NCBI RefSeq assembly: GCF_030848805.1
Contig: NC_092360.1
Span: forward strand, 1,612,001-1,676,000
DNA from: Temnothorax longispinosus
Taxonomy: Eukaryota; Arthropoda; Insecta; Hymenoptera; Formicidae
Length of the DNA: 64,000 bases
Direction of reading: 5' to 3'
This document shows, one piece after another, positions 35,122 through 45,489 of this stretch. Position 1 is the stretch's first letter. Each line of letters begins with the position of its first letter. The notes below the pieces were generated by a model, which was not told where the DNA came from, did not search any database, and saw only the letters and a program-made list of their open reading frames with translations. A program made the position numbers and the translations under genes.

Positions 35122-35597
35122 AAGTTACATATACGAAGATTAACAAAGATAATAAAAAAGAAGTCGTGTACAAGGCGTAGTCAATAGACGAACAAAGCAT
35201 AAAAGACGCAGTCAAAATTTAAAAAAACAAGGATTGAAATCCTATGGATGTACCGTTGTCGAAATCCCAGATACGCCGGTAAACGCTCGCTCCGCATCCC
35301 TCGCATCTTAGAAATAATCTCGCCAGGTTGAAAGACCAGGTGGGTAAGAAAGATTCGAAAGCTTTACCTGTACCATCAAACGGAGTCGCAATGTGGTAGA
35401 GGCGTAAATTATTTATGTTAAAATCCGATGACTAATAGATTTACTTACAGCGCAATTGCAGACCGGAATATCGCATTGTAACAACAAACTTCACGGTTCG
35501 AAACGTCGCGAATGAGTGAGGCATAGGTGGGAAGGTTAACATAATAGAGACTGGTGTATAAACCAGAGGAGGGGATAAACTCTCGCATCAAGTTATT

Positions 35598-37055
35598 CTA
35601 AATTTTAGACAGTCTCTCGATTACATTTAAATACGCGTCCGGTAAACTCTCCGCATCGGTCTGTAAATTCAAACCGTTTGCCTGCCTTTTTATGTATATC
35701 ATTTCCGAAATCAGACGTTTATAACCATAGGATTCATTATCTAAGATTTCAACGCTATTCCAATCGAAATCATGATTCCATTCTAATCTGTGTTCAATTA
35801 TGACAGAATGATTTGGAGTACTCCAATTAATATGATTACGATGCTCCTTGATTCTTGTTTGCAATTGCCTACCCGTTTGGCCCACATAAGAAGCATCGCA
35901 ATCATTACAATTCACCTTATAAACCACGTTACATTTATTCGGCCGTGGGAGACTGTCCTTGTGCGCCTTGATGAATGTACGCATTTTATTTAAGCTGTTA
36001 TAAGACAGTCTCACATTCAAATCCCTTGTGGCGTTCCTAAGCTTTTCAGTAATCGTCGGGACGTACGGTAACGTGAAAAAAGGAGCAACTTCCTCTTCAT
36101 TCTGTCTTACATTCGTATTCGAGTCTCTGTTAAACAGAAACTTAAGACGATCGCGCAAAATTCTAAAGATGAATTCCAATGGGTAACAATTATTGAGTAA
36201 GATTTCAATGACCAGTCTGAGATTTTTAGCATGCAAGGACGGATGCGACAACAAAAATGCCCTATCTATTAGGCCTATGGCCGTACCTCTTTTTTGGCAT
36301 GCAGGATGCTGCGAAAAAAAGTTTAAATATCTGCCAGAAAATGTCGGTTTATGGAACCAATCAAAAGTTAGCCTATTGTTGTTCAATATCATTGTAATCT
36401 CCAAAAAATTCAACGTGTCGTTTTCACCGATTTCTATGGTAAATTTCAGCCTAGGATGGAAGGAGTTAAAAACATCTAAGGTATGCTGTAAAAAAGCCAA
36501 AGGTGCAGCAAGTGTTATGTCGTCAATGTACCTTTTATAAAACGGTGGGATATATTTCAAGGTAGCGAGAGCTATGGTCTCCAAATCTTGCAACACTATA
36601 TCCGCCGCCATGGGGGAAAGAGGAGAACCCATGGGAACGCCGAAAGTCTGTCGATAGATTTTCCCATTAAATATAAAAAAAGTGGAATTTAATACAAGCC
36701 TGACAGCAATAAAAAACTCCGCTTTAGGGATTTTGCAATTTTTGGAAATAAAATTCCATCTGACTGTTATACTGTCCAATACCCTTTCAATGGGAACATT
36801 CGTAAACAATGAAACGACATCCAATGAAATTAATTTGTACCCGTCATTTACATGTGCGTTCCCAAGTTCTTCCACTAAATCTATGCTATTCTTTACAAAG
36901 CTGCGGGCTTTCGGAAAGCTTTGGAACATTATACGGTGGAGGAAGGAAGCCAGATCATATAAAGGGCTATTTATAGAAGATATAATAAGTCTAAAGGGAC
37001 AGTTCGGTTTATGGATTTTTGGAAGTCCATATGCCCTCGGTAAAACCCCTCGGAA
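35598..37055 (-). CDS. Penelope-like reverse transcriptase/GIY-YIG endonuclease, 5'-truncated
   Basis: The frame is open from the inverted-copy junction at about 37055 down to the stop at 35598, about 485 aa without a break. The first ATG is at 36929, but coding sense clearly starts earlier (AYGLPKIHKPN, the RT2 motif). Next come the polymerase core motifs: ISLDVVSLFTNVPI (motif A), FGVPMGSPLSPMAADI (motif B) and YKRYIDDI (motif C). The C-terminal part is the GIY-YIG endonuclease (YKVNCNDCDASYVGQTGRQ, then an Arg/His/Glu helix). This enzyme nicks DNA and copies element RNA during insertion. The N-terminal portion before RT2 is lost at the junction, so this copy is probably inactive although the rest is intact. 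Confidence 0.9.
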   Translation of the reverse strand, partial: FRGVLPRAYGLPKIHKPNCPFRLIISSINSPLYDLASFLHRIMFQSFPKARSFVKNSIDLVEELGNAHVNDGYKLISLDVVSLFTNVPIERVLDSITVRWNFISKNCKIPKAEFFIAVRLVLNSTFFIFNGKIYRQTFGVPMGSPLSPMAADIVLQDLETIALATLKYIPPFYKRYIDDITLAAPLAFLQHTLDVFNSFHPRLKFTIEIGENDTLNFLEITMILNNNRLTFDWFHKPTFSGRYLNFFSQHPACQKRGTAIGLIDRAFLLSHPSLHAKNLRLVIEILLNNCYPLEFIFRILRDRLKFLFNRDSNTNVRQNEEEVAPFFTLPYVPTITEKLRNATRDLNVRLSYNSLNKMRTFIKAHKDSLPRPNKCNVVYKVNCNDCDASYVGQTGRQLQTRIKEHRNHINWSTPNHSVIIEHRLEWNHDFDWNSVEILDNESYGYKRLISEMIYIKRQANGLNLQTDAESLPDAYLNVIERLSKI

Positions 37056-37368
37056 TTGTAATGATTGCGATGCTTCTTATGTGGGCCAAACGGGTAGGCA
37101 ATTGCAAACAAGAATCAAGGAGCATCGTAATCATATTAATTGGAGTACTCCAAATCATTCTGTCATAATTGAACACAGATTAGAATGGAATCATGATTTC
37201 GATTGGAATAGCGTTGAAATCTTAGATAATGAATCCTATGGTTATAAACGTCTGATTTCGGAAATGATATACATAAAAAGGCAGGCAAACGGTTTGAATT
37301 TACAGACCGATGCGGAGAGTTTACCGGACGCGTATTTAAATGTAATCGAGAGACTGTCTAAAATTTAG
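37053..37368 (+). pseudogene. GIY-YIG fragment in the inverted Penelope copy
   Basis: The plus-strand frame from the junction encodes the GIY-YIG region starting CNDCDASYVGQTGRQ and ends with the same stop context as the main gene. It is identical in protein to the C-terminus of the minus-strand ORF over about 104 residues. The longer open frame starting upstream at 36682 is an artefact of reading antisense through the polymerase. Confidence 0.85.
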
Positions 37369-37844
37369 AATAACTTGATGCGAGAGTTTATCCCCTCCTC
37401 TGGTTTATACACCAGTCTCTATTATGTTAACCTTCCCACCTATGCCTCACTCATTCGCGACGTTTCGAACCGTGAAGTTTGTTGTTACAATGCGATATTC
37501 CGGTCTGCAATTGCGCTGTAAGTAAATCTATTAGTCATCGGATTTTAACATAAATAATTTACGCCTCTACCACATTGCGACTCCGTTTGATGGTACAGGT
37601 AAAGCTTTCGAATCTTTCTTACCCACCTGGTCTTTCAACCTGGCGAGATTATTTCTAAGATGCGAGGGATGCGGAGCGAGCGTTTACCGGCGTATCTGGG
37701 ATTTCGACAACGGTACATCCATAGGATTTCAATCCTTGTTTTTTTAAATTTTGACTGCGTCTTTTATGCTTTGTTCGTCTATTGACTACGCCTTGTACAC
37801 GACTTCTTTTTTATTATCTTTGTTAATCTTCGTATATGTAACTT

Positions 37845-37889
37845 TTAACGCTGAAGAGGACACGAATAATGTGTCGAAACGTACGTTAA
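37845..37889 (+). ncRNA. Hammerhead ribozyme in the inverted copy
   Basis: This is the same sequence as at 35077-35121, on the plus strand. Core bases CTGAAGA (37851-37857) and GAAA (37876-37879) are intact, with stem I formed by 37845-37850 and 37884-37889. The two ribozymes face in opposite directions because the terminal copies are inverted. Confidence 0.72.
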
Positions 37890-37970
37890 TATATATATAT
37901 TTATTTTTACAAATTGTTTGCGCTTTGATTACCGCGCTTGGCTCTAATTGCCTCTCCTATTCACATTATT

Positions 37971-38090
37971 AAACTTATTTCCTTATTTCAATAATATCAG
38001 ATTTTTCAATTTTAAAGAATTTGTTTAATTTGAGTAAATATTATATTAATAAAAGTTATTTATTATTGGTTACAAAACGTGCTATTTAAT
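37971..38090. repeat. AT-rich satellite, right part
   Basis: It begins AAACTTATTTCCTTATTTC and continues with the same unit text as 34404-34966 (TCAGATTTTTCAATTTT, then AAAGTTATTTATTATTGG). It confirms that the Penelope-like element split one array. Confidence 0.7.
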
Positions 38091-39555
38091 ATAGCGTGCT
38101 ATTTAATAAAGTTGACCAATTGGGTCGAATAAAATACACCTAAGCTAGATTAAGTAAATTTTTTTTTTCAGTGTAGACATTTCGAAACGTGTTCGTAGAC
38201 ATTCTATCGCACGATAGAAATTCACCGTCGCGATCGATATAGAGAATATATAATATATTCTGCGTTTGTTTCCCGCGCGTTGCGAACCAATTGTATCGTC
38301 CGCGTAATTTGTCTTGCGATTCGCCGCGAATGCAAAGTTACAAGATAAATATTAAAAGTAAATAATTCGCGCATGTTGGTCAATCACGTAAGACGTTAAC
38401 GTGCATGTCAGTTCATACAAATCAATAATACGGCTGTATGAAAGAAATATACAATTTAAATATTAATTTATATATTTGTATCTTGGAATCGTATAAAGAA
38501 TTTCAGTCGCGAGATTATCTGGTGCCACTGAAATTAACATAAATATCCTTTTTCCCCTTTTTAAATTATATTGTTACGTAATTTTCTCTCTCAAATATGT
38601 ATATTATTAGCAGGTACGGTATAATGAATATTTTTTGTGCTAAAGCCTTCTGGCACTTTTCTTAGTTTAAACTGCAAATAAGTAATATAAGATCCTTTAA
38701 GGCGTAATTAGTTTTAGCGCGTGGTCAAGTAAGATGCATGCATTATGACACTTTTTTTATATACTTTACGCCGAGTATATAAGAGAAGTATGCCATACCA
38801 AGCTCGTACAATATTATACAACAATGCGAACGGTAAATTAACTTTAAAAGCAGACATGGGAGATTATTATTAATTGTAAGATTAAGAAATTGGAGATTTT
38901 GGAAGGAGGTTTGTGCAGATAGTTTCTCTGACCCCATTACCTTAACACCTAACGTTAATATGAAAAGAAATTTACGGTTGGAAAAAGTAAAATCCCTTAT
39001 ATAAAACTGTAGTGAAAGTTTGACGAACGAAAGCTTAAAGCTATTGCCCACCTTGATTCGAAAAAGACGATTTTTCAAAGATTTATCGGCGAATACACTT
39101 CGCGAATACACGATTTCCATTAGATACAGTTATACGTCGTTACATTTTTAGATAAGTTAATCTAAAAATTTTTTAGATAAGTTAAGCTATTTTAAATTAA
39201 TATTTATTTGATTTAAGAAATGCGGGACTTGAATATTTATTTCGTAGCCGAAACCCATTCGACATATCTCAATAAATATATTTAGTTGATTGTAGTAAAT
39301 ATTTGCATTGATAGTAGTAAATATTTCTTTGATTCTTGAAAATAAATACTTCAGTCAACTAATTATTGTTGCTAGGATCTAGTAAATATGTTCCAAGGAC
39401 CCCTCAAAGAAATAATTTTCTTGGAGCAAGTAAAATTTTTTTGTTTCAACGAAATTTTTTTCTCAGTGTGCCTATCCAAGAATCGATGGAACGTAAGGAT
39501 TGCGAGGATTCCGATGCACTGCTAGGATTGCGAGGCCACATTGCATATGGTCTGT
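38091..39555. other. Intergenic sequence without recognised gene
   Basis: A 125-aa minus-strand frame (38743-39120) has no motif and a hydrophobic low-complexity look. I cannot call it a gene. The rest is AT-rich. Confidence 0.4.
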
Positions 39556-39790
39556 TTTTTTTTTCTTCGGAGAAATCTGCCTATATTCTTTTAACCTACG
39601 TTTGAATGGTTCAATTCTTTTGCATTGCTTAATTTCTATCGGTAGGGCGTTATATTCAAACCTTCATAAAATAGACTTTTCTGTGCGCTTCTCGTCCTGC
39701 GATATTAATTCTAATATTCTCAGCCTGTCTTGTTTGCCGTCCACTCACACACACACACACACACACATCTCCTACTATTTCTATCCTATT
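39556..39790 (-). pseudogene. LINE ORF2 C-terminal fragment
   Basis: Read on the minus strand, the text FEYNALPIEIKQCKRIEPF followed by KRRLKEY matches the C-terminal tail of the LINE family at 46.5 kb (YNELPEEIRNID...FKRRLKEKW). A stop precedes this part and an (AC)n microsatellite borders it at 39746-39768. Only the last 60-70 residues are present. The fragment abuts a MITE that starts at 39797. Confidence 0.65.
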
Positions 39791-39796
39791 ACTTAA

Positions 39797-40502
39797 GGAC
39801 GTTCACCGGCAAAATCGTTTTCTTAGAAATTTTCTTAAACTTTCAGTATATGTTTAATTAAACGCGTTTTATACGTAGGCGTTTTATTCAATGCCCCTTG
39901 CGGTACTAAAATTTGAGATATTCAGCTTCAAAGTTCTGATTTTTAACACGGGATCCCTATGTTGAGCTCTCTCGACACGGACATTTTAATGAATAATAAG
40001 TACAGTTTTCTTAGAATTTTTTTGAAAAAATAGTATAAGATGCCTCATATTATTAGTAACGTATGACAATAAAGTTCGATATAGCAAGCGGTATTTATTT
40101 TTGAGAAATAGTCGTCTAAAGAACACTATCGGACATAATTTTCGTCTGCTCGGAGGCAGGGAGAGGGAGAGATCACTGCGAGACTTGACAACGTTGCTAC
40201 CGCTGCGACATATAGGTTAAGTAGAGAACGTCAAGATCTGATGGGCAACGTTATTTAAATCAAGTTATTTAATCTTTTTTCTTTATGATCCATTATTATT
40301 TACTTTTAGAATGCTCAATAGACAAGTAGGACGTACTCATTTATGATTGGTATTGGAGAAATGGAAACGGAACAAAAATTTGCCAGATCGAGTAAAACTG
40401 CGCGGCTAGACGAGTTTCAGACTTTTGCGCACGGAAGTAGTTGTCAACCATATCATTACTCCGTGCGTCTGAGTTGAGCACAACTGCCACCGGAGAACGT
40501 CC
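39797..40502. mobile_element. MITE with GGACGTTC inverted ends and TTAA flanks
   Basis: The left end GGACGTTCACCGG and the right end CCGGAGAACGTCC are inverted copies with one mismatch. TTAA flanks both ends (39793-39796 and 40503-40506). The 706-bp interior has no coding capacity. TTAA duplication is a piggyBac habit, but the ends are not CCC-type, so the superfamily is left open. Confidence 0.6.
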
Positions 40503-40507
40503 TTAAA

Positions 40508-41764
40508 TGCCCATACAGCACAAAATGTTTTTTAAATATTTTTAAAATATTTTTTAGGAAGATTAAAATATTATAAAATAATTTATAAAAATAGTTTTAT
40601 AATGTTTCTATGTCCGTCAGATCATGTCAGAAAAATATTTTCAAAAATATTTTTAAAAAATTGCAAATAAATATATTCAATAATATTTGTAAAATCTTTT
40701 AGAAATATTGTTTTAAAAAATAAAATATGTTCATAATAATTTTAAAAACTTAATGTCTTAAGTTGCTAATACGGTCATTTCATTGGCTGGACGGAGTCTT
40801 AAGACTGCTTTTGACCAGACTTAAGATAATCTTAGATATAAGATCCGACTTTGAATACCACCCCATGTGTGCTACCTGGGATATTTACATGGGAAGTATA
40901 TATATTGAGAAAAAAAATCGTTGATTCAAAGAAATATTATTTGATTCAACTAAATGCAGCGGTCACGGGCTGTCAAGCTAACATTTGTTAATTCAAAAAA
41001 TATTATATTTAAATAGATTCAATAGTATTATTATTTGTATGAAAAGAAATATTTAGTTTCCTTAATAGTAATTTATTATGTTGAAATATAAATATTGTCA
41101 AGTATACAAATTCATCAATTTCATTCAATAGTAACGTGTTTGATTCAATGGTAAATTTAGTTTGTCTAACAAGATAATAAATTTGTACAAATACAGATAC
41201 ATTTCAGTGAATTGTATATAACGTTATATGAAGTTTGTATTTTGTTAACTGTCACGAATAATGAATTAAAGGGAAAAAATATTTGTTTCACCTGAACATA
41301 TAACATTTTAATCAGATTATTTTTAATATTGAAGAAGCAGTATATTTTGTTCATTGTCACAAATATTAATTTCAATGAAAAAAGCATTTATTCTTTTTAA
41401 TGTGACATTTCATACATACAATCAAATATATTGTTCTTTAAATCAGGAATATAGTCCAAATAAAACTGCATATATTCGCATTGTACACAGAGAAAAAAGA
41501 TTCTTTGGATTTAATAAATTTTATTGCATCCAAACAAACCAATGTTTCGATCAATGATTACGATTGTTTGATTTTTCAAAGAATATAAAATTGTTTGAAA
41601 CAAAAGACATATTCTTTATCGCTTTAATGATATTGTTTTATTTAAACAATATCAATGCTTCATAAAAAATGTCTTAAACATTTATTTATTATTTATTTAT
41701 TTATATATTTAGCAGTCGGTTGACTGCCACATATATAAATAAATAAATAATTGTCATATCTTCA
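40508..41764. other. AT-rich intergenic sequence
   Basis: Nothing coding is seen. The stretch at 40755-40865 (TCTTAAG, then GCTAATACGG, then TAAGATCCGACT) resembles one at 48258-48360, so it is a dispersed repeat. A small imperfect palindrome of TATTTATTTATTTATATAT type surrounds AGCAGTCGGTTGACTGC at about 41711. Confidence 0.45.
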
Positions 41765-42170
41765 TCACTCGAGTGACCGGTGTGATGGATTGTACAACTG
41801 CGAGTGATAGACGCTTTCGCCATGGAGCCTTATATACAGTCTCTGGTTGAATTTGAAGTACGAGTTTAGCAGCCGCCTAGCGGTGAAAACGCTTATCACA
41901 TTCGTTGTAAATAATTCATATAGTATATTAAATTTATCAGCTATATTGCATTCTTCTATGTCCTCTAATATTTCAAAATCTACATTATCGATGTTCTCTG
42001 AACCCCTTTGCTTATCCTTAATTAATTCTTTTAAAGTTTTCCACATTTTTGTAGGATCACTCCTATTATTATCTATAATATTTCTTCTTTTTTGTCCTGA
42101 TAAGTTTAACTACTGCATTTCTTTCATTACCGTTAGTAATTTTTTTGCTTATTTTCTAGGTATTTCATTT
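41765..42170 (-). pseudogene. LINE ORF2 linker fragment between endonuclease and RT
   Basis: The minus strand encodes NAVVKLIRTKKKKYY, a one-base shift, and then NNRSDPTKMWKTLKELI and an acidic stretch. The (Y)Y...NxxDPxxMWKTLKEL signature lies between endonuclease and polymerase in jockey/CR1-like LINEs. Neither catalytic domain is present. The fragment lies head to head with the small gene starting at 42201. Confidence 0.65.
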
Positions 42171-42200
42171 AGGCGCATTCCACCTCCAGCGCCTCCAGCC

Positions 42201-42827
42201 ATGGCCAGCGCCTCCAGCAATATAAGAACTAAAAAAAAAAAGCAAGACAACCAAGATGAAAGGTCAGCCCTGAAAACGGTGACCAATGATAAGGGTGAGT
42301 AGAAGCTTATTGTAAATCCAATTGAAAGAAACAGGGCTAAATAAGAGCAAATTCGCTGTTACTAATGATTGAATAAATCTCTCGCATCAAGAACAGCGAA
42401 TTGGCTCTTATTTAGCTCTGTTTCTTTCGATTATATAACGTTAAACAAACAAATAAATGTATTAAACATTCGGCAGGTTTACTAGAGAGAAGAACCAGTC
42501 CCAGGCTGAAAGCCAGGCTGGACAAAGAGCACAAAGAGGTAAAGGAATCTTTATTTAAAAAACAGATTTTCCATTTTTTATTACAATTTTTTTATTGTTT
42601 TATTTCAGGAAGCTAATAAAGAACCAGAAAAAAATACAAATAAAGGATACAAACCTCATAAGACATATACTCCCGAGCGGAAGGATAAAGTAGTACACGA
42701 CATTTTTCAAAATAATATGTCAGTAAAAGAAGCATCAGCGAAGCATAAAGTCGATGTTTACACTATATATAAAGAAGTAAAAAAATTAAAAAATAAAGAA
42801 GAAAACAAACAAAAGAAAGGCGGATAG
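42201..42827 (+). CDS. Three-exon small protein with Psq-like helix-turn-helix
   Basis: Exons 42201-42294, 42477-42538 and 42609-42827 join in frame across GTGAGT, GTAAAG and consensus AG sites, giving 124 aa. Exon 1 encodes a basic low-complexity N-terminus (MASASSNIRTKKKKQ). Exon 2 is Arg/Lys-rich (LLERRTSPRLKARL). Exon 3 has YTPERKDKVVHDIF, then NNMSVKEASAKHKVDVYTI and YKEVKKLKN, resembling the HTH_psq fold (a helix, then 'MSxxEAAxxHxV', then a recognition helix). It ends Lys-rich. A DNA-binding role is likely from the fold and charge. Introns are 182 and 70 bp. Residue spacing departs somewhat from canonical Psq, so it could instead be a transposase N-terminus or a domesticated one. Confidence 0.65.
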
Positions 42828-43930
42828 TGTGAAAGGCTCATATATGTGTGTGTGTGTGTACGGAATATATATTTTATAAGAGATAAATGTTTGAGATATT
42901 TATGAGAAGAGTTTTGTCGATTAACTGTCAAAAATTAATATTTAAAAAATGGGGTGCTAACTTCTTATCGAATAGTTCTGAATGACCTAAACGTTTCATT
43001 TGTACTGTTACTTCTTTAATTCTTTTAAAAACTCTTTTCAATTAAAAACATTAATAGCTCTTTCTCTTTTATTTCTGATTTCCTGAAACATTTAAGTCGC
43101 AAAAGTCATTTAAAAAGAGAAAAGAGAATTAATGTAATACTAGAAATTAAATTAAATAATTAGTGTAAGTAGTTACTATTTCTCAAATACAATCCATGTT
43201 CTTTTTTTTTAATTATATTATTTTATTATATAAAGTTATTTTATTTATTATATAAGGTTATTTTATTTTATTATATAAAGCATGTATGAACGACAAAAGC
43301 TTGTAATTTATAAGATAATTTTTTTATAAAAGGTTAACTAATTATTACCACTTTTGCAATATCAATTTTTCATAAGTTAGGACACACACACACACACACA
43401 ATTGAATAATTTAATATTAATAAAAATGAAAATCTGGTAAATGAGCAAATTGATAACAATAAGTTGCAAAAATATAAACTATACAAGATATTTAAATAAA
43501 CACCTTTTGCGCAGATACAAAAAGATCATATTGCTTCTCTCTTAATGAGCTGCATATAGTGATAATAATCCTCATCATTTTTTTCTATTATCTAATATAC
43601 TATACACAATACGTGTGTTACTACATTAAACCCCGTATTTTGCAAAGGACGAGCTATTAAATATCAAATGGATCGATAGAGATTCTCTGGAAGTATAATA
43701 TTATTATTTATTCACGCTGTATACAGTTAAATGCTTGAAATAAATAAACATATACTATTGCTTACTATACACTATATCCATCGCGCTTACAGTCAATATC
43801 GAAACACAGCCTGTCTATACTCTCACAAATAATTTTTAATTCGTTTGCCAACTATACGTCGGTTAGTTAGTTTGATCAAAGTAGATTACAGTGAATCGGA
43901 GATGGTGAAACCAGCCCATATATTTAGTTT
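42828..43930. other. AT-rich intergenic sequence with short microsatellites
   Basis: A (TG)n run lies at about 42846-42860 and a (CA)n run at 43381-43401. No gene is seen. Sequence around 43915-44070 is the first, partial unit of the minisatellite that follows. Confidence 0.45.
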
Positions 43931-44096
43931 CTATCTAATTACGACAAATAGATGTCAACTCCTTTCTCATAGTAAGAATTAAATCATGACTATTTATTAT
44001 TTCACCAAGAATCTTAAGAATATAAAGAATCTTAAATAAATTAATCTGTACAGTAAGATAATTCGATAAATTAAACTACTCAGTAATTCTAAATTC

Positions 44097-44131
<35 letters not shown>

Positions 44132-44152
44132 TAAATTCCAAATTCCAAATTC

Positions 44153-44187
<35 letters not shown>

Positions 44188-45020
44188 CAAATTCCAAATT
44201 CCATATTCTAAATTCTAAATTCTAATTTCTAAAATTTAAATTCTAAATTCTTTATATATATTATTTATTTTAGAAATATCTGTATCTGTTAGTGAATCCC
44301 GATTCTCTTTCCTCTATCCTTTATATAAAAGATATCTAATTACGATGTCAACTCCTTTCTCATAGTAAGAATTAAATCATGACTATTTATTATTTCACCA
44401 AGAATCTTAAGAATATAAAGAATCTTAAACAAAGTAATCTGTACAATAAGATAATTCGATAAATTAAACTACTCAGTAATTCTAAATTCCAAATTCTAAA
44501 TTTTAAATTCTAAATTCTAAATTCTAAATTCTTTATATATATTATTTATTTTAGAAATATCTGTATCTGTTAGTGAATCCCGATTCTCTTTCCTCTATCC
44601 TTTATATAAAAGATATCTAATTACGACAAATAGATGTCAACTCCTTTCTCATAGTAAGAATTAAATCATGACTATTTATTATTTCACCAAGAATCATAAG
44701 AATATAAAGAATTTTAAATAAAGTAATCTGTACAGTAAGATAATTCGATAAATTAAACTACTCAGTAATTCTAAATTCTAAATTCTAAATTCTAAATTCC
44801 TTATAAATATTATTTATTTCAGAAATATCTGTATCTGTTAGTGAATCCCGATTCTCTTTCCTCTATCCTTTATACAAAAGATATCTAATTACGACAAATA
44901 GATGTCAACTCCTTTCTCATAGTAAGAATTAAATCATGACTATCTATTATTTCACCAATAATCTTAAGAATATAAAGAATCTTAAATAAATTAATCTGTA
45001 CAGTAAGATAATTCGATAAA
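43931..45020. repeat. Minisatellite with internal (AAATTCY)n arrays
   Basis: A unit containing ATGTCAACTCCTTTCTCATA, TGACTATTTATTATTTCACC and CTGTACAGTAAGATAATTCG occurs four times, at about 43951, 44345, 44633 and 44904. Each full unit also has TCTGTATCTGTTAGTGAATC. Between units lie 7-bp runs of AATTCTA or AATTCCA, 19-20 copies in the first array and fewer in later ones. Unit period varies (about 270-395 bp) mainly by heptamer copy number. Confidence 0.85.
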
Positions 45021-45349
45021 CATGTAGGAATAATACCGTGCAAGTAGAAGTAAGATTCAATGCGTACAAAAAAAGATCCATCGAAAAATTATTTTAGTAA
45101 TGCAAATACGGATGCAAAATGACAAGAAGAGCAGCAACAGTAGTTGCCGGATCTTGCGAGAGATGGCGAGCAATCAAAAAAAGGACAGATGTCATTTCGT
45201 TAGACAAAGACAGATATAGTAAAAACAAAATTAGAAAGGTTGACATTATCGACATCGAGGAAGTTCGTCTATTATTATACCCGTTTATATACCCGAATAT
45301 ATATACTGTATATATATACTCGGAATATACTGTATCCCACCACCCACCA

Positions 45350-45419
45350 ATGAGTCCCCCAAAGCGCAAAGAAGTGAATGAAAACACCCCCCGCACAAAA
45401 CGCTTTAAAAAAAATAACG
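45350..45419 (+). CDS. Possible first coding exon, Lys-rich
   Basis: ATG 45350 opens MSPPKRKEVNENTPRTKRF and a short Lys/Asn tail, then meets a GTACGT donor at 45420. The length and phase (ending one base into a codon) resemble exon 1 of the gene at 42201, and the donor equals that of the gene at 25419. Downstream lies a LINE pseudogene, and no partner exon was found. It may be an orphaned exon or chance. Confidence 0.25.
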
Positions 45420-45489
45420 GTACGTAACCTATACATTATATTTTGTTTGTCGAATTTTTCTATTTTACTCGATTATTCACAATGCGTGG

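Larger units (their letters stand above)
34996..37970 (-). mobile_element. Penelope-like element with inverted tail copy
   Basis: The minus strand encodes reverse transcriptase followed by a GIY-YIG endonuclease and a 3' region of about 600 bp down to 34996. A nearly identical inverted copy of the last 917 bp (GIY-YIG end plus 3' region) occupies 37053-37970, so the two element ends are mirror images ending in AATAATGTGAATAGG. Inverted or direct partial copies of this kind are typical of Penelope-like elements. AAACTTATTT lies on both sides (34957-34966 and 37971-37980), a possible target duplication with 29 extra bases on the left. Each copy carries a hammerhead motif. Confidence 0.88.

Noticed and set aside
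35480..35520. tRNA B-box-like GGTTCGAAAC
   Set aside because: No matching A box or cloverleaf; it is within the Penelope 3' region.
36682..37368. 228-aa plus-strand ORF as a new fusion protein
   Set aside because: The first part is antisense of the Penelope polymerase; only the GIY-YIG part from 37053 is real coding sequence of the inverted copy.
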